A stretch of DNA of 64,000 nucleotides. Source: Saccharolobus shibatae B12 (GTDB lineage Archaea > Thermoproteota > Thermoprotei_A > Sulfolobales > Sulfolobaceae). Position 1 is the first letter of the stretch, and each line of letters starts with the position of its first letter. Below, in pieces: positions 1 to 9,587 of this stretch. The stretch covers positions 248,001-312,000 of the forward strand of contig NZ_CP077717.1 of assembly GCF_019175345.1 (NCBI RefSeq), read 5' to 3'. Under the pieces are notes generated by a model. That model was given only the letters and a program-made list of their open reading frames with translations, was not told where the DNA came from and did no database searches. The translations under genes were made by a program, and so were the position numbers.

Positions 1-667
1 CATCAATAGTCACTAAGTTTGTGACCATAACGTCCTTCACTGCCTTATTATAGAAGTAATCTGGATCCAATTTATCCACTGCTTTAGCTAACTGCCTAAT
101 AGCATTAACTACAGTTATTATTCCCACTACCTTGTTATCATCATTAATGACTGGCAATCTCCTAAATCCCCTTCTTAACATTAATCTAACTGCTTGATCC
201 AATCTCACATCCTTATAAATAGTTCTAACTTTAGTTGACATGAAAACCTTTACGGGAAAGATCTCATCCAGATCCTTATAGAGTAGTAAAAATTCTCTCT
301 CTGTTATTATTCCTACTGGTTTATCATTTATATCAACAACTGGCAATGATCCAAAATTCCTTGTAACCATTATGTTTAATGCAGTAAACTCATCAGTAGT
401 ATTGTAAACTGTAACGGGATTAGGGGTCATATAATCTATTACTGGAGTAGTAGAAATACGATAGAGATCACCTTGGCTACAATTATCTTTGCAATACGAT
501 TCTACGGTAGATAAGAGGTCTCTAGTGGTTAACAGCCCTTCTATTTTTTCATTTGCTATAATTATTCTACCGATACCTCCCTCATTTATTTTCTTAAACG
601 CTAAACCTAATCTATCCTCCTTAGACAATATTGGTGGATTTCTTATCATTAAAGTCTCTATGTTCAC
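1..667 (-). CDS. CBS-domain protein (C-terminus outside window)
   Basis: The reverse strand is open from a GTG at 667 to the window edge, giving about 222 residues; the C-terminus is missing. The protein starts NIETLMIRNPP and carries successive CBS units: one near residues 1-65, then one from about residue 80 with GSLPVVDINDKPVGIITERE, then a third with RRLPVINDDNKVVGIVTVVN. CBS pairs usually bind adenine nucleotides and regulate a partner. There is no transporter or enzyme domain in the visible part. The GTG is preferred over the ATG at 649 because the stretch between them matches the usual start of a CBS unit (compare the CBS protein at 36106-36501, which begins similarly). The function of the partner is unknown. 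Confidence 0.85.
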   Translation of the reverse strand, partial: MNIETLMIRNPPILSKEDRLGLAFKKINEGGIGRIIIANEKIEGLLTTRDLLSTVESYCKDNCSQGDLYRISTTPVIDYMTPNPVTVYNTTDEFTALNIMVTRNFGSLPVVDINDKPVGIITEREFLLLYKDLDEIFPVKVFMSTKVRTIYKDVRLDQAVRLMLRRGFRRLPVINDDNKVVGIITVVNAIRQLAKAVDKLDPDYFYNKAVKDVMVTNLVTID

Positions 668-717
668 ATATATTATCTGTTATTTTACTTTATAAACATG
701 TGTTTACGAAGAATGAG

Positions 718-869
718 GGGTTTGGGCTTCATTGAATTTTCATGAATTTTTATCTAATCCTCAGCCCTTGGACTTCACCGAAGTCATGGGACATTGTCCC
801 GTTCACTCTTCTCCGTCCCTTTAGCAGGATAACCCCAAACCCACACCCATTCAATTTCATGGATGTGGG
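718..869 (-). repeat. Structured IS200/IS605-like 3' end (nested hairpins)
   Basis: Four helices lie in about 150 bp: an outer 9-bp inverted repeat (718-726 with 834-842), two tight perfect hairpins (771-785, 6-bp stem with a 3-nt loop; 788-800, 6-bp stem) and an 11-bp arm pair with one mismatch (840-850 with 859-869). On the reverse strand this sits over and just after the tail of a tnpB-like reading frame. This is the position where IS200/IS605 elements keep the transposon right end and the TnpB guide (omega) RNA scaffold. The assignment to such an element is inference; the hairpins are seen directly. Confidence 0.45.
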
Positions 870-932
870 GAAACCTATATAGGCGTTAAGACATTGGTAG
901 TCTTCAACCCTTACGAAATGCCTTATGTCCGG
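750..932 (-). pseudogene. Decayed C-terminal tail of a TnpB-type protein
   Basis: A reverse-strand frame of 60 codons is open from 932 to a TAA at 750-752 but has no start and is cut off upstream by a stop. Its translation is rich in Gly and basic residues (MKLNGCGFGVILLKGRRRV, then a tail ending EVQGLRIR). It looks like the low-complexity end of Sulfolobus IS605-family TnpB proteins. The catalytic RuvC part and zinc ribbon are absent, so this is a remnant. Other possibility: a fortuitous open frame over a structured RNA. Confidence 0.4.
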
Positions 933-1060
933 TTAAAAACATGTGACGATATTAAGCAAGCTTACCGGATTCTTCCGTCAACACTGTAAGAAAAATAAAG
1001 TGATTAAACATGGTTGTCGGTTGAAATTACTATCCTCATGTCAACATTTATAGGGTGTTT

Positions 1061-1356
1061 ATGTTTGTAAGATTAGAATGTTATGTTGATGAAATGGTGT
1101 ACAAGAAAAATTGTTCGGATAAACTTTTCGGCGAAGAGGAGGGAGCTGTTGATCTAATTCTTATGAGATATGGTATTAAGCCTACCTCAGACTATTACGA
1201 ATTTGGTTAAAGATAAAGAAAATTATCAATAGGGATAGGAATAATCCTAACTTGGATAAAGAGATAATCGAAATAGCGGAAAAGTACGCGATAAAAAAGG
1301 AATTGAATAAAGATGCTCTGATAGATATTGCGAAATATTTCAAAAACAAACAGTAG
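1061..1356 (+). pseudogene. Frameshifted small hypothetical gene
   Basis: An ATG at 1061 opens a 49-codon frame that stops at 1208-1210. A shift of one base near 1203 joins it to a second frame that runs to a TAG at 1354-1356. Read through, the product is about 98 residues: an N-terminal part with GEEEGAVDLILMRYGIKPTS and a strongly charged helical C-terminal part with DKEIIEIAEKYAIKKELNK. Both halves have normal coding composition, which suggests a recent one-base deletion in a run of T and G. I do not recognise the family. A sequencing error would restore a functional gene. Confidence 0.4.
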
Positions 1357-1517
1357 AAATTTTTCTCAGTAAACTAGGGAGTTATTTCAATTTCTCTCTC
1401 GCATCATTTTACCCTGGGATCCAACACTTACGCTTTTACTACTTACTCAACAATTTTTCAAAATTCAATGAGAGTAATCAGCATATCCTTTTTAATGCCA
1501 GTAACAAATATATACTT

Positions 1518-1667
1518 ATGAGAATTGTTGAAGATAAGGATGGTGAAAGATTCCTAGAGTTAGAGAGTGAGGAAGATATAGATGAACTATTCAATGCAGT
1601 AGTAAAGAGGGCTAAAGAAAAGGTTAAGGCTCGTAAACCCTCTTATGAGGCCCAACCTCCCAAATAA
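1518..1667 (+). CDS. Small acidic/basic hypothetical protein (49 aa)
   Basis: ATG at 1518 is preceded by an AT-rich element (aaatatata) close enough for a leaderless transcript. The 49-residue product has an acidic N-terminal half (ELESEEDIDELFNAVVKRA) and a basic tail (KEKVKARKPSYEAQPPK). The last 44 bp overlap the 3' end of the RelE-like gene on the other strand. Its size and charge distribution would suit an antitoxin-like partner, but toxin and antitoxin genes normally lie in tandem, so this is only a possibility. No family recognised. Confidence 0.4.
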   Translation: MRIVEDKDGERFLELESEEDIDELFNAVVKRAKEKVKARKPSYEAQPPK

Positions 1668-1899
1668 ATACGATACAGTTTTTTGAATCAACACTGTAAA
1701 GTATCCTTATATCCCCAGTAACTTCTATGGAAAACATGGGATTTCCGTACTTATCTCTTCCTAACTTCTCTCTGGCATATTTCAAAGGATCGCTTTTAAG
1801 TAGTTTAATCTTCTCTCTAATCATGTTTAATATCTTAACGTTAGGAAACTCGTTAGAAATGTATTCTACTAATTCATTAAAACTCTTGGCCTTCCTCAT
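1624..1899 (-). CDS. RelE/ParE-family toxin-like protein
   Basis: The product from the ATG at 1899 is 91 residues, the usual RelE length. It shows the family layout: two N-terminal helices (SFNELVEYISNEF, NMIREKIKLLKSDP), then GRDKYGNPMFSIEVTGDIRILYSV and a final strand FIWEVGPHKRVYEP with basic and aromatic residues near the end. RelE enzymes cleave mRNA on the ribosome; ParE relatives poison gyrase. An upstream in-frame ATG at 1977 would add 26 residues (LNVFCSYLIVVCEK...) unlike the family, so the shorter start is preferred. There is no recognisable antitoxin on the same strand; the neighbour upstream is the DUF1286 gene. Confidence 0.7.
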   Translation of the reverse strand: MRKAKSFNELVEYISNEFPNVKILNMIREKIKLLKSDPLKYAREKLGRDKYGNPMFSIEVTGDIRILYSVDSKNCIVFIWEVGPHKRVYEP

Positions 1900-2001
1900 G
1901 CTAACTCTTATCTTCCACTTCTCACAAACCACAATAAGATAGGAACAAAACACATTTAAAAACTTTTCTGCTTTCATTTAATATCTCATTAGAAATAATA
2001 G

Positions 2002-2526
2002 TTATATTTTCATTGAGATTAGAAACATCAACACTCCAACTATCATTGCTAAACCGTTAATTGCCGGGTTATCATATCTGAAATGGGCTAATGCAAATCT
2101 TCTCCATTTTCCGTGTTTTTTAACGTAGATTCCCCTCTCGGTGAATACGTCTAAGAGCATATGGGAGGGTCCAACAATTACACCGTTTAACAATGTTAGT
2201 AACACTACTTTATTGTTGAGTGAGAAATAGTATTCGTGATAGCTAAATCCGTAATAATAAATCAATAGGGGGATAAGGATTGGGACTACGGAGATGATAC
2301 CCCAAGCTATACTTCTGGGGATTGTGTGGGTTAACGGTGTCCTTACCGGGATATATCCGTATCTGGTTGTAATTTCCTTATGGCCGATCCTATCAATCAA
2401 GGAATTACCTATTACTGAAACTATTCCGCTAAAGATTAGAGTGTAGTAAAAATATTCATGAAAGAGTACGGAGTCCAGAAGTGATAATAAACCGGTTGAG
2501 AAGATGTAATGGGTTCTCAACTTCAT
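2002..2526 (-). CDS. DUF1286 membrane protein (YdjM-like)
   Basis: The 174-residue product begins MKLRTHYIFSTGLLSLLDSV and has about four to five membrane segments. Conserved polar motifs sit between them: THYIFSTG near the start, GHKEITTRYGYIPVRTPLTH in the middle, and GPSHMLLDVFTERGIY. This matches DUF1286, a family found in Sulfolobales chromosomes and crenarchaeal mobile elements and related to YdjM-type membrane-bound metal-dependent hydrolases. The His and Asp residues could bind metal. The start at 2526 is set by a strong Shine-Dalgarno sequence; an upstream ATG at 2559 is less likely. Substrate unknown. Confidence 0.75.
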   Translation of the reverse strand: MKLRTHYIFSTGLLSLLDSVLFHEYFYYTLIFSGIVSVIGNSLIDRIGHKEITTRYGYIPVRTPLTHTIPRSIAWGIISVVPILIPLLIYYYGFSYHEYYFSLNNKVVLLTLLNGVIVGPSHMLLDVFTERGIYVKKHGKWRRFALAHFRYDNPAINGLAMIVGVLMFLISMKI

Positions 2527-2530
2527 TAGA

Positions 2531-2538
2531 ACCTCCTC
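2531..2538 (-). promoter_or_regulatory. Shine-Dalgarno site of the DUF1286 gene
   Basis: On the reverse strand GAGGAGGT lies four bases before the ATG at 2526. A good SD is uncommon among the mostly leaderless first genes here, and it selects this ATG over the one 33 bp upstream. Confidence 0.7.
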
Positions 2539-2632
2539 AAAGCGGAGTGTGGACAACAATTTTGTTAATTCAAAACAAATTATATGAACTGTTCGTGTTC
2601 TATAAATAGAATGCGACGTAATACCTTTTTAG

Positions 2633-2698
2633 GGTGAGCACGGGAGTATTACTTGGGTGATACTACGGGAACTAGGTGGAGAGTTCCCGTGCTCACCC
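2633..2698. repeat. 14-bp perfect inverted repeat at IS left side
   Basis: The arms are 2633-2646 and 2685-2698, identical as inverse complements, with a 38-nt spacer. The second arm lies inside the reading frame if the TTG at 2653 is used as start, but upstream of the ATG at 2716. The element could fold into a hairpin that masks transposase translation, or mark a small secondary insertion. Confidence 0.6.
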
Positions 2699-3342
2699 AA
2701 GTGATATTAGTTTTAATGGAGTATATTAATCTTAAGCCTAGGTTTTACTCTAGTGAGGTAATAGCCTCGGCTTTGGCTAGTTACCTCTCGGGTTTGTCTT
2801 CTTGGAGGACTTCTTTGCCTCATTCTACCTTGTTGTACTACTTGAGGAGGTTGAGCTGCATTAAGTACGTAGTGCCAATTAGTGGTTTTTATGCGGTAGA
2901 CGAGACTAAAATTATGGTAATTAAGGGGCAGTATTATTACGTGTGGATTGTGAGGGATGTAAAGACGGGTGCGATACCCTTCTTCATGGTGACGAGCTTG
3001 AGGAGTGGAGTGCACGTACTAATAGTCTTGACCAACGTGAAGAATGCGGAAAAGGAGGCTGAGAAAGTGCTCAAAACGAGGATAGACAAGGTAATCTATC
3101 TACACGATGGGGCAACAATCTATAACGCGTTCACTTGGCTAAACGTGGAGCACAAGAGGGTAACGTTCAACGAGAGGGACTACGCAGAACAAGGGTTCAG
3201 AAGCTTAAAACACAGGATATCCTCAATGGATTTTCACTTCCCGTGGAACACTAATAGGTTCACGCTCACGAGGTGGTTATCAGTGTTCTTTCTAGCTTAT
3301 AACGCGCTTTACGCTCCAGTATATTTGCTAGACAAGGGGTGA
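2653..3342 (+). CDS. IS6-family DDE transposase
   Basis: The product is 229 residues from the TTG at 2653, or 208 from the ATG at 2716, which gives a more typical start (MEYINLKPRFYSSEV). An RNase H-fold core is visible with the DDE triad: first Asp in YAVDETK, second in YLHDGATIYNAF, Glu in YAEQGFRSLK. The tail WLSVFFLAYNALYAP is typical of IS6 transposases of Sulfolobus. It catalyses cut-and-copy cointegrate transposition. The frame is intact and all three catalytic residues are present, so the enzyme may be active even though the element's right end was not located. Confidence 0.85.
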   Translation: MGDTTGTRWRVPVLTQVILVLMEYINLKPRFYSSEVIASALASYLSGLSSWRTSLPHSTLLYYLRRLSCIKYVVPISGFYAVDETKIMVIKGQYYYVWIVRDVKTGAIPFFMVTSLRSGVHVLIVLTNVKNAEKEAEKVLKTRIDKVIYLHDGATIYNAFTWLNVEHKRVTFNERDYAEQGFRSLKHRISSMDFHFPWNTNRFTLTRWLSVFFLAYNALYAPVYLLDKG

Positions 3343-3603
3343 TAATAAATGTAAATATTCCAAATGAATGAAATTGTTGTTTACACTCAATAACGGGTAT
3401 ACAATAAAGGATTTTGCTTTTTGGAAATTTAATAGTACTTTTAGAAAAAGTTGAAAAAAGTATCGATCTGGGTCAAAGTTAACTAAACGTTACTTGATAA
3501 AAATCTTATAAGTCAACAAATATTGGATATCGTGATTATTAATGGAAAGGGGTTTAAGTAAATGAATATAAAAATGAAGGATCTTAACGAGCGTTATTGT
3601 GTA

Positions 3604-3613
3604 TTTATAAATT
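3604..3613 (+). promoter_or_regulatory. TATA box of the glucose dehydrogenase gene
   Basis: TTTATAAATT is centred about 25 nt before the ATG at 3633, the spacing of a leaderless archaeal transcript. Confidence 0.6.
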
Positions 3614-3632
3614 TAGATGTAAATACACTTCT

Positions 3633-4715
3633 ATGAAGGCATTAGTAGTTTATCCACCAAATAAAGGAGTAGAAGTTAAAGAAATAGATAGTATAGGTCA
3701 ATCAATAAGCGGGGAAGAAGCTTTAATTAAAACGATAGCAAATGGCATTTGTGGAACTGATCGTGGTATTGTTTCTGGTTTATTAAAATTTTCACGTCCT
3801 CCAGAAGGTAAGAATAATCTAGTGTTAGGACATGAAAATCTAGGTCAAGTAATCGATAAGGGACCCAATGTACAAGGTTTAAGTAAAGGGGATTATGTTG
3901 TTTCGATTGTTAGAAGGGGATGTGGAAAGTGTTCCAATTGCCTCGCCGGAAGGCAAGATTTTTGCGAAACAGGTGAATTCGTGGAAGCTGGCATAAGGGG
4001 ATTAGATGGCTTTATGAGGGAATTTTATATAGATAATGCAAGTTATTTAGTTAGAATACCGAATGAAATAGTTGATATTGCAGTTTTGCTCGAACCTCTT
4101 TCCAATGTAGTAAAGGCTTATAATGAGCTAATGTTAACGCAAAAGAGGATGATATGGTGGTGTAAAGATGGTAGTTATGACTGTAGAAACGTTGTAGTAG
4201 TGGGATCTGGGCCAATAGGTCTCCTTTTTTCGTTAATATTCTCCGTTCAAGGTTTTAACACATTCGTTTTAAATAAGAGAGATCCTTTTCCAATTGAATC
4301 AGAGATTATAGAGAAGATTAATGCTAAATTCATAAACGCTACTAAAGATCAATTACCTAATGTAATAGACATGCTTATTGACACTTCTGGATACCCATCG
4401 GCATTTATTCCTTTAATGGATAAGTTAAACAAAAACTCAGCTGTTATACTGTTCGGCACTACTGGTGGAGAGAAGTTTGAGGTAAATGCTGATTTAATAA
4501 CATATCTTGTTGAAAATAACGTTTTATTGTTTGGAAGCGTTAACGCTAGTAAGAAGGACTTCGAAGAGGGTGTGAATTACCTTACAATCTGGAAATATAG
4601 ATATCCAAACGTATTAAATAAAATGATAACTAGAGTAGTTAAGCCGGAGGAGGCCCCGGAAGTATTATATGCAAAACCTAGGGGAGAAATAAAGACAATA
4701 ATTTCATGGGTTTAA
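3633..4715 (+). CDS. gdh: Zinc-dependent glucose dehydrogenase (MDR family)
   Basis: A 360-residue medium-chain dehydrogenase that oxidises glucose (and likely other aldoses) to the lactone with NAD(P)+, the first step of the ED route. Visible motifs: catalytic zinc ligands in GICGTD (Cys about 40) and GHENLG (His about 67), a structural-zinc Cys cluster [24 protein letters not shown], and a Rossmann motif [12 protein letters not shown] near residue 190. The length equals that of S. solfataricus glucose dehydrogenases. The start at 3633 follows a TATA box at leaderless spacing; the frame extends 12 codons further upstream without support. It ends 12 bp inside the convergent acs gene. It likely corresponds to the glucose-specific isoenzyme Gdh-2, going by its place near the ED cluster. 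Confidence 0.88.
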   Translation: MKALVVYPPNKGVEVKEIDSIGQSISGEEALIKTIANGICGTDRGIVSGLLKFSRPPEGKNNLVLGHENLGQVIDKGPNVQGLSKGDYVVSIVRRGCGKCSNCLAGRQDFCETGEFVEAGIRGLDGFMREFYIDNASYLVRIPNEIVDIAVLLEPLSNVVKAYNELMLTQKRMIWWCKDGSYDCRNVVVVGSGPIGLLFSLIFSVQGFNTFVLNKRDPFPIESEIIEKINAKFINATKDQLPNVIDMLIDTSGYPSAFIPLMDKLNKNSAVILFGTTGGEKFEVNADLITYLVENNVLLFGSVNASKKDFEEGVNYLTIWKYRYPNVLNKMITRVVKPEEAPEVLYAKPRGEIKTIISWV

Positions 4716-6662
4716 CTGACTCCTTAACGCTTCTATAGCTTTTTTAATTTCTTCCATTGAAGCTTCATCTTCTAATGTAGAGATATCTCCCACAGCAGAG
4801 CCCATCATAACTGCTTTTATCACTCTTCTCATTACCTTACCAGACCTAGTTTTAGGTAACGCGTTAACGAAATGTACCTCTAATATTACAATTGGTCCCA
4901 TAACCTTCTTTACATGTTCATTTATGCTCTTAGCCAATTCATTGCTGGGATGATATCCTTGCTTTAATACAACGAATGCGTGAGCGGTCTCTCCTTTTAC
5001 GGGATCTGGAATACCTATTACAGCTGCTTCAGCTACTGCGGGGTGTGAAGTTATTGCTGACTCTACTTCACCAGCTCCTATTCTATGTCCAGCTATTTTT
5101 AACGTCTCATCTGCCCTTCCAGACACCCATACATACCCATCTTCATCTATCATGGCAAAGTCTCCAGTATAGTACACATTGGCGAACTTACTGAAGTAAG
5201 TCTTTATAATTCTCTCATTGCCCTCATCATTCCACATACCTATCATCATTGATGGCGGGAATGGCGGTTCCATTATTAAGTAACCTCTCTCTCTAGGCTT
5301 GGCAAGATTTCCGTTTTCATCAACTACCTTTATTTTATTTCCCGGCAATGGATATCCAGATGCGGGTCCGGACTTCATTGTTAAGAAGATTGGATATCCT
5401 GGCATATAACCAAGATTTGGCGCTCCAGTTTCGGTTTGCCACCATTGGTGTGACATGAACACTTTACCCGTACCTATGACTTCTAACCCATATTTCCATG
5501 GAGCATAGTTTAGGGGTTCCCCGTTTGTCACCATTATTCTAAGTGATGATAAATCATGAGCTTTAATATACTCTTCACCATACTTCATTAAATACCTTAA
5601 GAACGTCGCAGAAGTACCAAAAGTAGTAGCCTTATATTTCTCAATTAGCTCAGCCCATTTATCGGGATATGGGTAATCGGGTACACTCTCATATATTATC
5701 ACACTTCTCCCCATCACCAGAGGTGAGTAAGTAATGTATGAATGTCCTACAATCCATCCAATATCGGAAGTATTGAATAACACGTCGTTTTCTTGACTTA
5801 ACCCGTAACTCCATAACAACATGGCTGCAGTACCTACCAAATATCCACCAGTGGAATGAACTATACCCTTAGGTTTCCCTGTAGTTCCAGAAGTATAAAG
5901 GATAAATAACGGATGAGTAGCATCTACCGGTTCTGGTTCAACGTATCTGTACTTCCCTATTTCATCGAAATATATATCTCTTCCTTCTTTAAATGGTGTT
6001 TCTGTTCCACTTCTCCTAAATACTATAACATTCTTTACTGGATTATTCTGTAATTTTGATAGTGCCTCATCAACAGTCTTCTTAAGCTCTACCAACCTGC
6101 CTTTTCTATAATACCCATCTGCAGTAATTACAATCTTCGATTGGGCATCCGCAATCCTATCAGCCAATGCTTGTGAACCAAAACCTGCAAAGACTACACT
6201 GTGAATTGCACCTATTCTCGCACAAGCTAACATTGCTATAACTCCTTCTGGGCTTAAAGGCATGTAAATTGTAACCCTATCACCTTTTTGTACACCTAAT
6301 TGCTTTAACGCATTGGCCCATCTATTTACCTCGTAAAATAAATCTTGATAAGTAAGTACTTTTCTCTCACCCTTTTCGGATTCCCAAATTATCGCAGCCT
6401 TAAACTTCTTACTACTGTTCAAATGTCTATCGATTGCATTATAGCTAGCATTCAATTTCCCCCCAACGAACCACTTTGTAAGAATCTCTTGCTTAAAGGT
6501 TTCTTTCCAGGGCTCAAACCAGTCAATCAATTCCTCAGCTAGTTTACTCCAGAATTTACTTGGATTTTCTATACTTTCCCTATAAATCTCCTTGTAAAGC
6601 CTTATATTATAATCTACCTTTTCCTCTATTTCTTTAATATTCTCTGTAATTTCTTGTTCCAT
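4704..6662 (-). CDS. acs: Acetyl-CoA synthetase (AMP-forming)
   Basis: The 652-residue product has the full length of bacterial-type Acs and activates acetate to acetyl-CoA via acetyl-AMP. Motifs: the P-loop [18 protein letters not shown], the acyl-site WWQTETGAP, the hinge region YYTGDFA...[15 protein letters not shown], and the C-terminal [11 protein letters not shown] with the lysine (about 609) that is acetylated to switch off the enzyme in other organisms. It is monocistronic on the minus strand and overlaps the 3' end of gdh by 12 bp. A T-rich TATA-like stretch lies about 26-35 nt before the ATG. Propionate may also be a substrate; several Acs-type paralogues are common in Sulfolobales. 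Confidence 0.92.
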   Translation of the reverse strand: MEQEITENIKEIEEKVDYNIRLYKEIYRESIENPSKFWSKLAEELIDWFEPWKETFKQEILTKWFVGGKLNASYNAIDRHLNSSKKFKAAIIWESEKGERKVLTYQDLFYEVNRWANALKQLGVQKGDRVTIYMPLSPEGVIAMLACARIGAIHSVVFAGFGSQALADRIADAQSKIVITADGYYRKGRLVELKKTVDEALSKLQNNPVKNVIVFRRSGTETPFKEGRDIYFDEIGKYRYVEPEPVDATHPLFILYTSGTTGKPKGIVHSTGGYLVGTAAMLLWSYGLSQENDVLFNTSDIGWIVGHSYITYSPLVMGRSVIIYESVPDYPYPDKWAELIEKYKATTFGTSATFLRYLMKYGEEYIKAHDLSSLRIMVTNGEPLNYAPWKYGLEVIGTGKVFMSHQWWQTETGAPNLGYMPGYPIFLTMKSGPASGYPLPGNKIKVVDENGNLAKPRERGYLIMEPPFPPSMMIGMWNDEGNERIIKTYFSKFANVYYTGDFAMIDEDGYVWVSGRADETLKIAGHRIGAGEVESAITSHPAVAEAAVIGIPDPVKGETAHAFVVLKQGYHPSNELAKSINEHVKKVMGPIVILEVHFVNALPKTRSGKVMRRVIKAVMMGSAVGDISTLEDEASMEEIKKAIEALRSQLNP

Positions 6663-6809
6663 ATGGTATCATATAAATCTGTTTGTAAGATATTAAAAAA
6701 CTTTACTTAGGATTGAGTATAATTATAGACTTAAAAAAAGTAGATTGAGAATAATGATATTCATTCCATAATTAGATAAACTTTTAATTTGTATTTTCTA
6801 GACTATTGT

Positions 6810-8558
6810 ATGAACCTATCGTCATTACCTTATTTCGAGAAGTGGTTCATCCTTGGAATAATTTTAGGTGTTGTAGCAGGGTTGGCTGCGACTACATTTT
6901 ATTTGTTATTGCACTTGTTCGAAGATATATTTCTGTTTCATTTTATTGGAATGAGTTATCCTAGACCGCTTGGCGAGGGAGGAACATTAAATTTCATCTT
7001 TTATCCTGGAACTTATCTTCTTATACCCATATCTACTGCTATTGGAGGATTAATTTCTGGAATAATAGTCTACACATTCGCTCCGGAAGCTGAGGGACAT
7101 GGTACAGATGCTGCAATAAAGGCCTATCATTATTTTCAAGGCAAGGTTAGATGGGTAGTTATCCCAGTTAAGATAATAGCTTCAGCAATTACTATAGGTT
7201 CTGGTGGTAGCGCAGGAAGAGAAGGCCCAACTGCGCAATTTTCAGCTGGCGTAGGTTCAGTTATTGCTGATTTACTCCATCTCAGTCCAGAGGATAGGAG
7301 AAGGGCCTTAGCAGTAGGCCTCGGAGCTGGAATAGGTACAATTTTTAAAACGCCAATAGGAGGTGCAATCTTAGCAGCTGAAATCCTATATAGAAGGGAT
7401 CTAGAGCCAGAAGTAATATATCCTGCGTTAGTAGCCTCAGCAATAGGTTATACCATATTCGGAAGCATATTTGGTTTCACTCCCGTATTTGGTTATTATA
7501 CTGGTACCTTTGATCCGCTCAGATTGCCAATGTATGCGGTCCTAGGACTAGTTTCTGGTTTGATGGCAATACTATATCCTAAAACCTTCTATGGAGTTAA
7601 TTCACTTTTCAAAAAATTACGAATACCTAATCATGTAAAGCCAGCAATAGGTGGACTTATTACTGGTTTCATTGCATTATTGGCCCCAGAGATTCTTGGA
7701 ACAGGTTATGGCTGGATTAACTTAGTTGAGTATGAGAAGTTTTTCACATTATATTCTCCACTTATACCTACAATCATATTATTAGTAATATTACCATTTT
7801 TAAAGATTTTAGGGACTTCGTTTTCTATAGGTTCTGGAGGTAGTGGTGGAGTTTTTGCTCCCGGTTTATTTATAGGGGCATATATAGGTGCAAGTGTCGG
7901 GTTATTGTTCCATTACTTATTCCCAAACATTGTACCTGCCATAGCCCCATTTGTTATCATTGGCATGATGAGCTTCTTTGCAGGTGCAGGGAAGGTTCCA
8001 TTATCAGTTTTAATAATGGTTACTGAAATGACCTCAAGTCTCCAATTACTGCCTGGAGCCATGATTGCTGTAGCAATTTCCTATTTAGTTTCCGGAAACA
8101 ATACGATATATATTTCTCAATTGCCAACCAGAAGGGACTCTCCAGCTCACAAAGCTGAATATGAAACTCCATTAATGGAGACCGTACGTGTGGAAAAGTG
8201 TGAATTGAGAGATATTAAGGTTTACGCTGATGATAAAGTAGGAAAGGCTATACAAATAATGCTTGAGAATAATTTCATGAGCCTACCCGTGGTAAATTAC
8301 GATAATAGGTTTCTTGGAGTAGTGTATCTAAGAGATTTGGAAAGGGCTAATCCTGAAGACTCGGTGGGAAAATATATAACCAGAGGGTCTCCTTCAGTAT
8401 CCTTAACCTCCACATTGGAACATGCGTTGGAGGTAATGGCTACTAACAAGGCTAGATGGGTTGCGGTTGTGGATAAGGGGAAACTTTTAGGAATTGTTAC
8501 ATACGATGGTATTATAGACGCGTATAAGAGAGAGTTAAACGCGATTAAGAATTCATGA
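6810..8558 (+). CDS. CLC-type chloride channel/transporter with CBS pair
   Basis: A 582-residue membrane protein of the CLC family, moving chloride or another small anion, possibly in exchange for protons. The selectivity motifs are present: [15 protein letters not shown] in the first half, [20 protein letters not shown], and [17 protein letters not shown] in the second half. About 10-12 hydrophobic helices fill residues 10-440; a CBS pair follows ([19 protein letters not shown] and [20 protein letters not shown]) and probably gates it through nucleotide binding. The ATG at 6810 is chosen over a TTG at 6789 because an AT-rich promoter element lies about 26 nt upstream. In an acidophile such a protein could help charge balance. 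Single gene between acs and the Mo-oxidoreductase. Confidence 0.9.
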   Translation: MNLSSLPYFEKWFILGIILGVVAGLAATTFYLLLHLFEDIFLFHFIGMSYPRPLGEGGTLNFIFYPGTYLLIPISTAIGGLISGIIVYTFAPEAEGHGTDAAIKAYHYFQGKVRWVVIPVKIIASAITIGSGGSAGREGPTAQFSAGVGSVIADLLHLSPEDRRRALAVGLGAGIGTIFKTPIGGAILAAEILYRRDLEPEVIYPALVASAIGYTIFGSIFGFTPVFGYYTGTFDPLRLPMYAVLGLVSGLMAILYPKTFYGVNSLFKKLRIPNHVKPAIGGLITGFIALLAPEILGTGYGWINLVEYEKFFTLYSPLIPTIILLVILPFLKILGTSFSIGSGGSGGVFAPGLFIGAYIGASVGLLFHYLFPNIVPAIAPFVIIGMMSFFAGAGKVPLSVLIMVTEMTSSLQLLPGAMIAVAISYLVSGNNTIYISQLPTRRDSPAHKAEYETPLMETVRVEKCELRDIKVYADDKVGKAIQIMLENNFMSLPVVNYDNRFLGVVYLRDLERANPEDSVGKYITRGSPSVSLTSTLEHALEVMATNKARWVAVVDKGKLLGIVTYDGIIDAYKRELNAIKNS

Positions 8559-8607
8559 CTAAATATCTCTAACACAATTTTTTAAACGTAATTTTGCAAC
8601 AATAATT

Positions 8608-9207
8608 ATGCAAGAAGTTCAGAAACCACCAAATCAAAAATATATAAAGAACTTTATTGTCTATGCTGAGTTTGGTATACCAGAAGTTAACTTAGAATCA
8701 TATAGGTTAAAAGTTAGTGGGGAAGTAGAGAATCCTCTCTCATTTACGTATGACGAATTAATGAAATTGCCAAGAAAGGAAATAATCGAGGATTTCCATT
8801 GTGTAACTGGTTGGTCGATAAAGAGCGTTAAATGGGAGGGAATTCCATTTAAATTATTGATTGAGACTGCTAGGGTGAAAAAGGATGTGAATTGGGTCAT
8901 GTTCTACAGCCTAGACGGTTACACATCAATAATACCCTATGAGGATGTATTAAAGGATAATGTAATTGTCGCATTGTTTATGAATGGGGAAAAGTTACCT
9001 TTAAAGCATGGTTTTCCAGCTAGGCCAATAATTCCTCATTTATATGCGTGGAAAAGCGCAAAGTGGTTAACAGAAATTGAGTTCATAAAGGATTATGTTG
9101 ACGGATATTGGGAGGAAAGAGGATATCATGAAAGAGGAAATGTGTGGGAGGAAGAGAGGTTTAAAGGTCAAGGAGGTAAGCATTTAAGAAGAAGACCCGT
9201 TCTATGA
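8608..9207 (+). CDS. Sulfite-oxidase-type molybdopterin protein, short form
   Basis: A 199-residue protein made of the molybdopterin-binding domain of the sulfite oxidase/YedY (MsrP) family. The Cys that ligates molybdenum is in DFHCVTGWS near residue 70; downstream stretches such as [26 protein letters not shown] and [14 protein letters not shown] are typical of the fold. There is no Tat signal peptide and no C-terminal dimerisation domain, so it is predicted cytosolic and close to the minimal domain size. The physiological substrate is unknown; sulfite or methionine sulfoxide are not safe guesses. The next gene starts within its stop codon (ATGA), so the two are probably translated together. 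Confidence 0.85.
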   Translation: MQEVQKPPNQKYIKNFIVYAEFGIPEVNLESYRLKVSGEVENPLSFTYDELMKLPRKEIIEDFHCVTGWSIKSVKWEGIPFKLLIETARVKKDVNWVMFYSLDGYTSIIPYEDVLKDNVIVALFMNGEKLPLKHGFPARPIIPHLYAWKSAKWLTEIEFIKDYVDGYWEERGYHERGNVWEEERFKGQGGKHLRRRPVL

Positions 9208-9587
9208 CAAGTTACGTTCTATTAATTGAATGCAAGACCGATGTTATTGTAAGGACTAAGTGTAGGGAGTTTTTCATAAGGAAGGGTTTTTATGCATATG
9301 TTGGATCATGTGGAAGGTCTTGTAGTAAACGTATAAGTAGACACTTAAATAGAAGCAAGAACAAATATCATTGGCATATTGACTACTTAACAACAGTTTG
9401 TGAACCAATTGCCGTGTTTGTAATGAAGTGCGTTAAGGAGAAGGAATTAGCCTCGCTATTAAGTGAAAATAACGCGTATGTAGAAAAATTTGGCTCTAGT
9501 GATGACAGAAATGTAAAATCTCATTTATTTATAGTAAGTGATTTACAAAAACTTTGTTCAACGATTTGTGATAAATCTAGAGAATGA
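9204..9587 (+). CDS. DUF123 protein (GIY-YIG-like)
   Basis: A 127-residue protein of the DUF123 family, a circularly related GIY-YIG-like group found in archaea and fused to endonuclease III in some species. Motifs: the opening [34 protein letters not shown], and YHWHIDYL. The Tyr-Gly, Arg and His residues could form a nuclease-type site, but activity has not been shown as far as I know. The start overlaps the stop of the Mo-oxidoreductase by 4 bp, and the 3' end overlaps the convergent PsiE-like gene by 30 bp. A link between the two co-translated functions is not obvious. Confidence 0.8.
   Translation: MTSYVLLIECKTDVIVRTKCREFFIRKGFYAYVGSCGRSCSKRISRHLNRSKNKYHWHIDYLTTVCEPIAVFVMKCVKEKELASLLSENNAYVEKFGSSDDRNVKSHLFIVSDLQKLCSTICDKSRE

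Larger units (their letters stand above)
2633..3342 (+). mobile_element. IS6-family insertion sequence (ISC774-like)
   Basis: A single-ORF element of about 0.7-0.8 kb with an IS6-type DDE transposase. Size and protein type fit the Sulfolobus element ISC774 (family from memory). The left side holds a 14-bp repeat, GGGTGAGCACGGGA, whose exact inverse occurs 38 bp further in. I could not find a matching inverted repeat after the stop codon, nor a clear target duplication, so the right boundary is uncertain and the copy may be truncated. Confidence 0.65.

Noticed and set aside
2713-3015. 100-codon reverse frame inside the IS6 transposase
   Set aside because: Antisense shadow of a clear transposase with DDE motif.
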